20,302 nt of DNA from Ferruginibacter sp. (lineage in GTDB: Bacteria > Bacteroidota > Bacteroidia > Chitinophagales > Chitinophagaceae): NCBI GenBank assembly GCA_018057635.1, contig JAGPDJ010000006.1:1-20302 (forward strand). The letters run 5' to 3'. Position 1 is the stretch's first letter; the number at the start of each line of letters is the position of its first letter. The notes beneath the pieces were generated by a model, which saw only the letters and a list, made by a program, of their open reading frames with translations, did no database searches and had not been told where the DNA came from. Below are positions 15,054 to 20,302 of the stretch, in pieces. The translations under genes were made by a program, and so were the position numbers.

Positions 15054-15383
15054 ATGATAACCTGGGAAGATTTTGAAAAAATTGATATCAGGATTGGAAC
15101 CATTCTATCGGCAACTGATTTTCCCGGAGCAAAGAAACCTGCTTACCGGTTAACCATTGATTTTGGTTCTGAAGGGATTAAAAATTCTTCGGCACAGATT
15201 ACTGCTTTATACAATACTGAATCTTTGGTTGGGCAACAGGTTGCAGCTGTCATTAACTTTCCCCCGAAACAAATTGGTAATTTTTTCAGCGAATGCCTTG
15301 TATTGGGCGTTTACAATGAAAAGCAAGAGGTGGTTTTGTTACAGGCCGCACAAATAGTAAATAACGGAGACAAGATTGGCTAA
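15054..15383 (+). CDS. csaA: CsaA-type tRNA-binding protein
   Basis: A 109-residue single-domain OB-fold protein of the CsaA family. Conserved blocks are DIRIGTI (11-17), FPGAKKPAYRLTIDFG (23-38), SSAQIT (45-50), NFPPKQIGNF (68-77) and ECLVLGVY (80-87). The domain is related to the tRNA-binding domain of MetRS C-terminal parts and Trbp111. In Bacillus, CsaA has been described as an export-related chaperone; tRNA binding is also reported for the fold. Length equals the family. Its TAA overlaps the stop of the opposing ArsR-type gene by three bases. A 110-base gap without an obvious promoter separates it from the transglutaminase-like gene, so cotranscription is possible. Confidence 0.92.
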   Translation: MITWEDFEKIDIRIGTILSATDFPGAKKPAYRLTIDFGSEGIKNSSAQITALYNTESLVGQQVAAVINFPPKQIGNFFSECLVLGVYNEKQEVVLLQAAQIVNNGDKIG

Positions 15384-15673
15384 TCTGCTGAGAACTGTTC
15401 CAGGAAGGAACCCAGTTTTTTAAAATTCCCTTTATTGAGTGTAAAAAAATTATTTCTTCCCTCTTTTCTGCAATCAATCAATTCACTTTCAGAAAGCAGC
15501 CTGATATGGTGAGAGCAGGTTGGTTGTGAAAGTCCGGTTAGAGAAACCACATCGCAACAACGTATGCTGCCTTTTTGCTGAATTTCCCTGATAATACTCA
15601 TCCGGTAAGGATCTGCCACTGCAGCCATGGCTTTTTCAAAAAACATATGGTCGTTTTGACGCGAGTTATTCAT
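15380..15673 (-). CDS. ArsR family transcriptional regulator
   Basis: A 97-residue winged-helix regulator. The helix-turn-helix is CDVVSLTGLSQPTCSHHIRLL (40-60), followed by the wing CRKEGRNNFFTLN (68-80). Cysteines C39, C40, C53 and C68 and histidines H55 and H56 cluster around the recognition helix. The C39-C40 pair sits where ArsR/SmtB proteins carry their CxC metal site, so metal or thiol sensing is possible, though CC is not the canonical ELCVCD. It is divergent from the ogt-type gene with 59 bases between starts and tail-to-tail overlapping with csaA. A TAnnTTTG box and an inverted repeat lie in the divergent space, consistent with autoregulation and control of the neighbour. Confidence 0.88.
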   Translation of the reverse strand: MNNSRQNDHMFFEKAMAAVADPYRMSIIREIQQKGSIRCCDVVSLTGLSQPTCSHHIRLLSESELIDCRKEGRNNFFTLNKGNFKKLGSFLEQFSAD

Positions 15674-15681
15674 CGATGCTA

Positions 15682-15689
15682 CAAAGATA
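15682..15689 (-). promoter_or_regulatory. Bacteroidota -7 element before the ArsR-type gene
   Basis: Read on the minus strand it is TATCTTTG, an exact TAnnTTTG, ending 8 bases before the ATG at 15673. A leaderless transcript is likely. The -33 region is T-rich and overlaps the inverted repeat at 15699-15714. Confidence 0.4.
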
Positions 15690-15698
15690 TAAATACTA

Positions 15699-15714
15699 AC
15701 AAAAACAATTTTGT
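15699..15714. promoter_or_regulatory. Candidate ArsR operator between arsR-type and ogt-type genes
   Basis: ACAAAA-ACAA-TTTTGT is a perfect 6-bp inverted repeat with a 4-base centre. It lies between the -7 box of the regulator gene (15682-15689) and the start of the ogt-type gene at 15733, where a bound dimer could block both. The arms are AT-rich, so chance is possible. Confidence 0.4.
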
Positions 15715-15732
15715 ATTTTTATTGTAATTGAT

Positions 15733-16242
15733 ATGAGTGAGATCGTTTATTATAACAGCCCGATTGGTTTATTGCAGATAAAAAATGCTGCTGATGCTAT
15801 TGCTGAAGTTATTTTTGCTGACGATACTGTTTCAGAAAAACTTCCGGAGAATGATTTTTTACAAAAGAATAAAATGCCCGCCATCATCAATCAATGCATC
15901 GGGCAACTGGATAAATATTTTGCAGGAGAATTATTTGAATTTAACCTGAAACTGGCACCTGATGGAACCCCATTCCAGCTAAATGTATGGAGTGAACTGG
16001 TGAAGATCAGATACGGCAGAACTGAATCTTATTTATCGCTCAGTAAACACATCGGCAACGTAAAAGCAATCAGGGCAGTTGGTACTGCCAATGGAAGGAA
16101 CAGGATTGCGATCATCATTCCCTGCCACCGCGTAATTGGCAATAACGGAGACCTTGTTGGATATGCCGGCGGCCTCTGGAGAAAACAATGGCTGCTTGCA
16201 CATGAATCCAAATATGCCAACGGTGTACAAACGCTTTTTTAA
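15733..16242 (+). CDS. ogt: Methylated-DNA--[protein]-cysteine S-methyltransferase
   Basis: A 169-residue Ogt/MGMT-type suicide repair protein that transfers alkyl groups from O6-methylguanine or O4-methylthymine to its own cysteine. The active site is C131 in IIIPCHRVIG (127-136). The arginine finger region is KAIRAVGTANGRN (111-123), and GYAGGLWRKQWLL (143-155) completes the binding channel. The N-terminal domain (1-75) is short and has no Ada-type zinc cysteines. Length is typical. It diverges from the ArsR-type gene; an ACAAAA-N4-TTTTGT repeat between them may control both. The next gene downstream starts after 61 bases. Confidence 0.95.
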   Translation: MSEIVYYNSPIGLLQIKNAADAIAEVIFADDTVSEKLPENDFLQKNKMPAIINQCIGQLDKYFAGELFEFNLKLAPDGTPFQLNVWSELVKIRYGRTESYLSLSKHIGNVKAIRAVGTANGRNRIAIIIPCHRVIGNNGDLVGYAGGLWRKQWLLAHESKYANGVQTLF

Positions 16243-16303
16243 TATGATTTGTAATGAATAAGAATAAGCGTGTTGAAATACCATGCTTTAAAAAGAAAAA
16301 ATT

Positions 16304-17485
16304 ATGGGATATAAAAAAACAGCTTTCAGATTTTCTACAGCAGTATTATTTTTTTGTTTGAATACCGGTTTTGTTTCCTGTAATGAGTCAAGTGAAAGCA
16401 ATAAACCCGAAGCGGTAAATTCCGATACCGGTAAATTGTCAAAAAAGTACAATCTTGATAAGATCAAATTACCGGTCGGTTTTAAGATCAGCGTATATGC
16501 CGAAGTGCCAAATGCACGCAGCATGGCCCTTTCACCTTCAAGAACGCTGTTTGTTGGTAACCGGGGTTCAGATAAAGTATATGCAGTTACAGATAAAAAT
16601 AAAGACGGGAAAGCCGATAATGTATATGTTGTGGCAACAGGTTTAAACTCACCAAACGGAGTAGCCTTTAAAGACGGAAGTTTATACATTGCAACCATAA
16701 GTTCCATACTTAGAATTGATTCTATTGAAAACAGTTTATCAAATCCACCAAAACCAATAGTTGTTTATGACAAATTTCCCACCGATGAACATCATGGCTG
16801 GAAGTTTATATCATTTGGGCCTGATGGTAAATTATATGTACCGGTTGGTGGTCCCTGTAATGTTTGTGAAAAAGAAAACCCCGTGTATGCATCTATTACA
16901 AGAATGAATGCCGACGGAACCGGGATGGAAATATTTGCAAAGGGAATCCGCAACACAGTGGGTTTTGACTGGAACCCGGCTAACGGGCAACTTTGGTTCA
17001 CAGATAATGGCAGAGACAACCTGGGAAATGATGTTCCTGCTGATGAATTGAACAATGCATCCAAAGCGGGTATGCATTTCGGTTTCCCATACTGTCACCA
17101 GGGTGATATATTGGATCCGAAATTTGGAAAAGACAAAAATTGCAATGACTTCACTCCTCCTGTTCAGAAACTCGGTCCGCATGTGGCCGCTTTAGGCATG
17201 CGGTTTTACAACGCAGCGCTTTTTCCTGCCGAATATAAGAACCAGGTCTTTATTGCCGAACATGGCAGCTGGAACCGCAGTGAGCCCATCGGATACAAAG
17301 TATCATTGGTGAAATTAGATTCAGCCGGTAAATCGCTTTCCTATGCTGCATTTGCAGAAGGCTGGTTACAACCCGGTGGAAAAGTACTTGGTAGGCCTGT
17401 TGATGTGCAGGTTATGCAGGATGGTGCGTTACTGGTGAGTGATGATTATAATGGAGTGGTTTACCGGATAACTTATGGGATGTGA
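16304..17485 (+). CDS. Sorbosone/glucose dehydrogenase-like PQQ beta-propeller lipoprotein
   Basis: A 393-residue protein with a lipoprotein signal: a hydrophobic stretch TAVLFFCLNTGFVSC ending at C26. A six-bladed propeller of the soluble glucose/L-sorbosone dehydrogenase type follows. Recognisable blade motifs are GLNSPNGVAF (113-122), DEHHGWKFISFGPDGKLYV (161-179), GIRNTVGFDWNP (214-225), FTDNGRDNLGNDVPADELN (232-250), EHGSWNRS (319-326) and GRPVDV (363-368). H163/H164, R216, N217 and R364 sit where family members contact PQQ and substrate. PQQ-dependent oxidation of sugars or aldehydes is the family role, but many homologues are untested. Two cysteine pairs, C185/C188 and C264/C280, could form disulfides outside the cytoplasm; CNVCE is not a haem-binding CxxCH. 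A 7-bp tandem repeat starts 5 bases after the stop. Confidence 0.88.
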   Translation: MGYKKTAFRFSTAVLFFCLNTGFVSCNESSESNKPEAVNSDTGKLSKKYNLDKIKLPVGFKISVYAEVPNARSMALSPSRTLFVGNRGSDKVYAVTDKNKDGKADNVYVVATGLNSPNGVAFKDGSLYIATISSILRIDSIENSLSNPPKPIVVYDKFPTDEHHGWKFISFGPDGKLYVPVGGPCNVCEKENPVYASITRMNADGTGMEIFAKGIRNTVGFDWNPANGQLWFTDNGRDNLGNDVPADELNNASKAGMHFGFPYCHQGDILDPKFGKDKNCNDFTPPVQKLGPHVAALGMRFYNAALFPAEYKNQVFIAEHGSWNRSEPIGYKVSLVKLDSAGKSLSYAAFAEGWLQPGGKVLGRPVDVQVMQDGALLVSDDYNGVVYRITYGM

Positions 17486-17489
17486 GGTT

Positions 17490-17607
17490 GTTTGAAGTTT
17501 GAAGTTTGAAGTTTGAAGTTTGAAGTTTGAAGTTTGAAGTTTGAAGTTTGAAGTTTGAAGTTTGAAGTTTGAAGTTTGAAGTTTGAAGTTTGAAGTTTGA
17601 AGTTTGA
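17490..17607. repeat. Perfect GTTTGAA heptamer tandem repeat
   Basis: Sixteen identical GTTTGAA units run without a break from 17490 to 17601, followed by a partial GTTTGA to 17607. It begins 5 bases after the dehydrogenase stop and ends 54 bases before the cdd stop, in the space between two convergent genes. Because 7 is not a multiple of 3, every frame reads a short periodic peptide without stops; these are not genes. Perfect units suggest recent expansion by replication slippage. Confidence 0.97.
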
Positions 17608-17624
17608 TTAAAATCGGAATGCAA

Positions 17625-17651
17625 AATTCGTGTAATTCGTACAATTCGTGT
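17625..17651. repeat. Short nonamer repeat AATTCGTGT x3
   Basis: Three tandem 9-base units, AATTCGTGT, AATTCGTAC and AATTCGTGT, follow the heptamer array after 17 bases. They fill the remaining space before the cdd stop codon at 17661. Confidence 0.7.
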
Positions 17652-17660
17652 AATAAATAT

Positions 17661-18146
17661 TTACTTTAAATCTTCACTCCCAAACGACAATGGCAACAAC
17701 AAACTTGCTTTTTCTAAAACGATCACTTTCCCTTTCATGCCGCTTAAAATGAGCCGGATTGGTTGTTTCATCCTGTCTTCATATTCGGAAATATACTGCC
17801 TGCACATACCACAGGGCGATACAGGATGGTTACTTTCTCCATTGAGGTTGTGATATGCAATGGCCATGGTATCAATCGGTATTCCGGTTTGTAACATGGA
17901 CGCTGATGCGAGTAAAACCCTTTCAGCGCAAATTCCAACCGGGTATGAAGCATTTTCCTGGTTAGTACCTTTTATGATTTCGTTGTTCTTCAATTTGGCT
18001 ACGGCCCCTACCAGGAATTTACTGTAAGGAGCATACGCTACCTCAGTTATTTCGCGGGCACTTTCCAGCAACAATTTGTCCGCTTCTGGCAGGCTTTCGG
18101 ATGATTCGTACACATCAAACCCAAAACGATATTCTTCTTTTTTCAT
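17661..18146 (-). CDS. cdd: Cytidine deaminase
   Basis: A 161-residue zinc-dependent deaminase converting cytidine and deoxycytidine to uridine forms in pyrimidine salvage. Zinc ligands are C73 (C73-A-E75, with E75 the proton shuttle) and C112 and C115 in PCGMCRQ (111-117). The nucleoside-binding NQENASYP (62-69) is present. The N-terminal 25 residues are slightly longer than in short tetrameric Cdd proteins. All catalytic residues are intact. It is convergent with the dehydrogenase gene, separated by the heptamer array, and lies downstream of lepB on the same strand with a 90-base gap. Confidence 0.95.
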   Translation of the reverse strand: MKKEEYRFGFDVYESSESLPEADKLLLESAREITEVAYAPYSKFLVGAVAKLKNNEIIKGTNQENASYPVGICAERVLLASASMLQTGIPIDTMAIAYHNLNGESNHPVSPCGMCRQYISEYEDRMKQPIRLILSGMKGKVIVLEKASLLLPLSFGSEDLK

Positions 18147-18236
18147 AAAAAAACAGTTGGATAAAAAATCCTCCCTGCATTGCTGAAGAGAGGATGAACA
18201 AATTGAAAATACGATTTATTCAATAAAATACGAAAA

Positions 18237-19754
18237 TTATTTTATAGAATTAAACAGGCGCTTCCATCTTGGCCCGCCTTCCCAGCTAAACCATATAAGT
18301 GAAGCCTTACCTACAATATGGTCTTCGGGTACAAAACCCCAGTAACGGCTGTCGAGCGAATTGTGCCTGTTGTCACCCATCATCCAGAAATAATCCATTT
18401 TAAAAGTATAAGCTGTTGCCTGCTGGCCATTGATGAAGTATTGTCCGTTGCGTTCTTCCATTTTATTTCCTTCATAGGTTTCAATACAGCGTTGGTAACG
18501 GATAAGGTTATCTGCTGTTAACTGGATGGTCATCCCTTTTTTTGGAATGGTTAGAGGTCCGTAATTATCTACCGTCCAGCTATTATTGGAAGTGTAATAA
18601 GGGAAAAGCTGTTTTATGGGGAATGAAGGATTGTTTACATCTGCAATGTAATCGGTTAATTTATAACCAGCTGGAAGTTTTAACTGCTTTAATTCTTCAT
18701 TGGTAATATTTATGAGGTATGCATTGGGTTTAATCTGTGCTTTGTCACCCTGTTCTTCCCTGATATTGATACCAAAAGACTTCAGTTTTTCATTGTCCAG
18801 GTAATCATTGGCAGGTATTTCCAGCTGGTAATATTTCTGCGACTGTGGAAATACTTCCTGTGGTTTACCATTAACCTGCACAATGCCATTTACAACCTGC
18901 AGCACATCGCCACCGATTGCAACACAGCGTTTGATGAAATTTTCCCTTTTATCAACCGGGCGGGTAATAATGATATCACTGTAAAGGTCCCATACTTTTT
19001 CCCTCCCCATTTGCCTCATTGCTTCATAGTAAGTGGTTCGGCTTCCGAAATTTGCTTCGTCGTTGATAAGTGTATCATTAACAGGGAAATTGAATACAAC
19101 CACATCATTCCGCTTAACTGGTTGTGCAAACCATCTCGTATAAGGAATTTTGATCCATTCAACATATGATTTTGTATTGGTAACAGGCATGGTATGGTGT
19201 ACAAAGGGCATGGCCACCGGTGTATTGGGAATCCTTGGTCCGTAACTGAATTTACTTACGAACAGGAAATCATTTACCAGCAGTGTTTTCTCCATAGATG
19301 GCGTAGGAATGGTATAGGCCTCAAAAACAAAAGTGCGTATAATCGTTGCCGCTACTATAGCAAAGAATGCTGCATCGATCCATTCTCTTGCTGCTGTTTT
19401 TTTGTAATTTCCCACAACAACTTCGCCGGCATAACGCTCACTTTTAGAAAAACCGAGATAAGGGAAGTATATAAATGGAACCAAAACTGTTGCAGCGTGG
19501 TGCCAGAAATTGAAACGGCCAAAATGTTCTACAAATTTTATGGTTATCCAGATAGTAATGAACTGACCTGCAATGGGAATAAGCTGTAAAAAGAACCAAA
19601 CCTTATTCAGTTTCATTTTTTCTACCATGCACCAGGTATTGTAAAATGGGATAAAAGCTTTCCAGGCATCAATGCCGGCTTTCTTAAACATACCATACAT
19701 ACCAATATGCCACCCAATAGCGGCAACAATGAAAATGATCCAACCAATGCTCAT
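18237..19754 (-). CDS. lepB: Signal peptidase I with N-terminal membrane domain
   Basis: A 505-residue inner-membrane serine protease that removes Sec and Tat signal peptides. Residues 1-100 hold three or four hydrophobic helices (MSIGWIIFIVAAIGWHIGMY onward) that resemble DUF5684, a fusion known in Bacteroidota. The transmembrane anchor of the peptidase proper is at about 127-143. Box B contains the nucleophile S153 (IPTPSMEKTL). The general base is K275 in ENFIKRCVAIGGD. Box E is MMGDNRHNSLDSRYWG (458-473). A large insertion of about 170 residues lies between the lysine box and box E. All catalytic residues are present. A TAnnTTTG box lies 19 bases upstream. The gene precedes cdd on the same strand. 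Confidence 0.95.
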   Translation of the reverse strand: MSIGWIIFIVAAIGWHIGMYGMFKKAGIDAWKAFIPFYNTWCMVEKMKLNKVWFFLQLIPIAGQFITIWITIKFVEHFGRFNFWHHAATVLVPFIYFPYLGFSKSERYAGEVVVGNYKKTAAREWIDAAFFAIVAATIIRTFVFEAYTIPTPSMEKTLLVNDFLFVSKFSYGPRIPNTPVAMPFVHHTMPVTNTKSYVEWIKIPYTRWFAQPVKRNDVVVFNFPVNDTLINDEANFGSRTTYYEAMRQMGREKVWDLYSDIIITRPVDKRENFIKRCVAIGGDVLQVVNGIVQVNGKPQEVFPQSQKYYQLEIPANDYLDNEKLKSFGINIREEQGDKAQIKPNAYLINITNEELKQLKLPAGYKLTDYIADVNNPSFPIKQLFPYYTSNNSWTVDNYGPLTIPKKGMTIQLTADNLIRYQRCIETYEGNKMEERNGQYFINGQQATAYTFKMDYFWMMGDNRHNSLDSRYWGFVPEDHIVGKASLIWFSWEGGPRWKRLFNSIK

Positions 19755-19773
19755 AAGTATAATTTTATCGGGC

Positions 19774-19781
19774 CAAAAGTA
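19774..19781 (-). promoter_or_regulatory. Bacteroidota -7 element before lepB
   Basis: Read on the minus strand it is TACTTTTG, an exact TAnnTTTG, 19 bases upstream of the ATG at 19754. At the 19-base spacing the -33 position reads TTCC, a poor match. Confidence 0.4.
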
Positions 19782-19859
19782 ACATTCTAATATTTAATAA
19801 GGAATGTATTCGTGGTAAATCCTTTTAGTTTATAAAGATATTTAACAATTTGTATTGCG

Positions 19860-19943
19860 TGTCATCCCGAACGCAGTGAGGGATCTTTCTTTAATGTTGG
19901 ACCTTCCATTGAAAAATGAGATACCTCGTACCTCGGTATGACA
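19860..19943. repeat. REP-like palindromic element with TGTCAT/ATGACA ends
   Basis: An 84-base element between sigma-54 activator and lepB. It begins TGTCATCCCGAACGCAGTGA and ends CCTCGGTATGACA. The terminal ten bases are inverted repeats with one mismatch (TGTCATCCCG against TGTCATACCG), and inner segments (GAGGGATCT and GAGATACCTC) also pair loosely, giving a long imperfect hairpin. I recall TGTCATCCCGAACG..GAGGGATCT as a widespread intergenic motif in Bacteroidota and other bacteria, so this is probably a REP/MITE-type non-coding repeat. No gene is present in the 217-base gap. Confidence 0.7.
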
Positions 19944-19971
19944 GTACTAAAGGGCATTTGCAATGGCATTA

Positions 19972-20302
19972 TCATTTCCTCGGAAAAACATAACTGGACA
20001 CATCTTCTACCGTAATGGTTTTTCCGGAAAGTATGATAAGCCTTTCTACAACATTTCGTAATTCCCGGATATTCCCCGTCCAGTCGTGATTTTTTAAAGC
20101 CAGAATAGCATCCGGAGCAATTTCTTTAACCGGTTGACCATAATCTGAAGCGATCATTTCAAGGAAATAATTAACCAGGTGTGGAATGTCTTCCCTCCTT
20201 TCATTCAGTGAAGGTACATGGATGATGATCACCCCAAGACGATGATAAAGATCGAGCCTGAAATTTTTATCATCTACTTCTTTCAACAGGTCTTTGTTCG
20301 TT
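19972..20302 (-). CDS. Sigma-54-dependent activator, C-terminal fragment
   Basis: The frame is open to the right edge, so only the last 109 or so residues are seen. They begin TNKDLLKEVDDKNFRLDLYHRL, the sensor I/arginine-finger part of AAA+ sigma-54 activators (family FRxDLYYRLNV). It continues with IPHLVNYFL and WTGNIRELRNVVERLIIL, the sensor II motif (family WPGNVRELxN, here Thr for Pro). The protein stops about 20 residues later at VSSYVFPRK, with no Fis-type helix-turn-helix. Family members hydrolyse ATP to open sigma-54 promoters, usually as response regulators. The missing DNA-binding domain implies action from solution or a DNA-binding region elsewhere in the unseen N-terminus. Confidence 0.9.
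   Translation of the reverse strand, partial: TNKDLLKEVDDKNFRLDLYHRLGVIIIHVPSLNERREDIPHLVNYFLEMIASDYGQPVKEIAPDAILALKNHDWTGNIRELRNVVERLIILSGKTITVEDVSSYVFPRK

Noticed and set aside
16861..16869. CNVC in the dehydrogenase as a haem c site
   Set aside because: The next residue is Glu, not the His needed for CxxCH; a disulfide or structural role is more likely.
17412..17644. Two minus-strand frames encoding repeated NFKLQTS-type heptapeptides
   Set aside because: They are the translation of the GTTTGAA tandem repeat, which has no stops in several frames; there is no non-repetitive protein-like part and they overlap the dehydrogenase end.

Overview
The window reads as a chromosomal, mostly housekeeping segment of a Bacteroidota genome, most likely Chitinophagaceae or a close relative. 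Reasons: moderately AT-rich DNA; almost no Shine-Dalgarno sequences; several promoters of the Bacteroidota type (TAnnTTTG at -7); lineage-typical families (DUF3822, DUF2851, Rossmann+DUF2520, YcxB-like, long signal peptidase I with an N-terminal membrane domain, a UbiA prenyltransferase next to Maf and KdsC); and lipoproteins with a Bacteroidota look. No rRNA, tRNA, phage, insertion sequence or CRISPR array was seen. No gene-free stretch exceeds 300 bases; the longest is 199 bases before topA.

Layout. 1-124 (-): start of a DUF3822-like gene running off the left edge, divergent from a MATE exporter (169-1524, +). Convergent with MATE is a pair on the minus strand: an outer-membrane beta-barrel-like protein followed by lipoyl synthase lipA. 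An OsmC-like thiol protein (3416-3820, +) diverges from that pair. Next comes a long minus-strand series, read right to left: ferredoxin (8217), IscX (7728), KdsC phosphatase (7386), UbiA prenyltransferase (6790), Maf (5812) and DUF2851 (5127). IscX is flanked on both sides by hairpin-forming arrays of an ATTTGAAR octamer. A GyrI-like lipoprotein (8297-8998, +) converges on a Rossmann/DUF2520 protein (9032-9787, -). I recall DUF2520, KdsC, UbiA and Maf as a common Bacteroidota neighbourhood, here apparently split by the Fe-S genes and the lipoprotein.

From 9807 the plus strand carries an alpha/beta hydrolase, topA (855 aa, basic tail), a YcxB-like membrane protein, a SirB1-type transglutaminase-like protein (TTG start) and the CsaA-type tRNA-binding protein. 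An ArsR-type regulator (15380-15673, -) overlaps the csaA stop by a few bases and diverges from an Ogt/MGMT-type DNA methyltransferase, with an inverted repeat between them. A sorbosone/glucose-dehydrogenase-like lipoprotein follows (16304-17485), then a perfect 7-bp tandem repeat (17490-17607). The right end holds cytidine deaminase, signal peptidase I, an 84-bp REP-like palindromic element, and the C-terminal part of a sigma-54 activator running off the right edge.

Functional links: the ferredoxin, IscX and lipA point to Fe-S cluster supply and use; KdsC and UbiA to envelope glycolipid or isoprenoid synthesis; topA, Ogt, Maf and Cdd to DNA and nucleotide maintenance; LepB, the beta-barrel and the lipoproteins to envelope biogenesis. 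I found no clear new multi-gene system. The most unusual signals are the TTTGAA-core repeat arrays, the candidate ArsR/ogt operator, the GyrI-like lipoprotein and the sigma-54 activator that ends without a DNA-binding domain.
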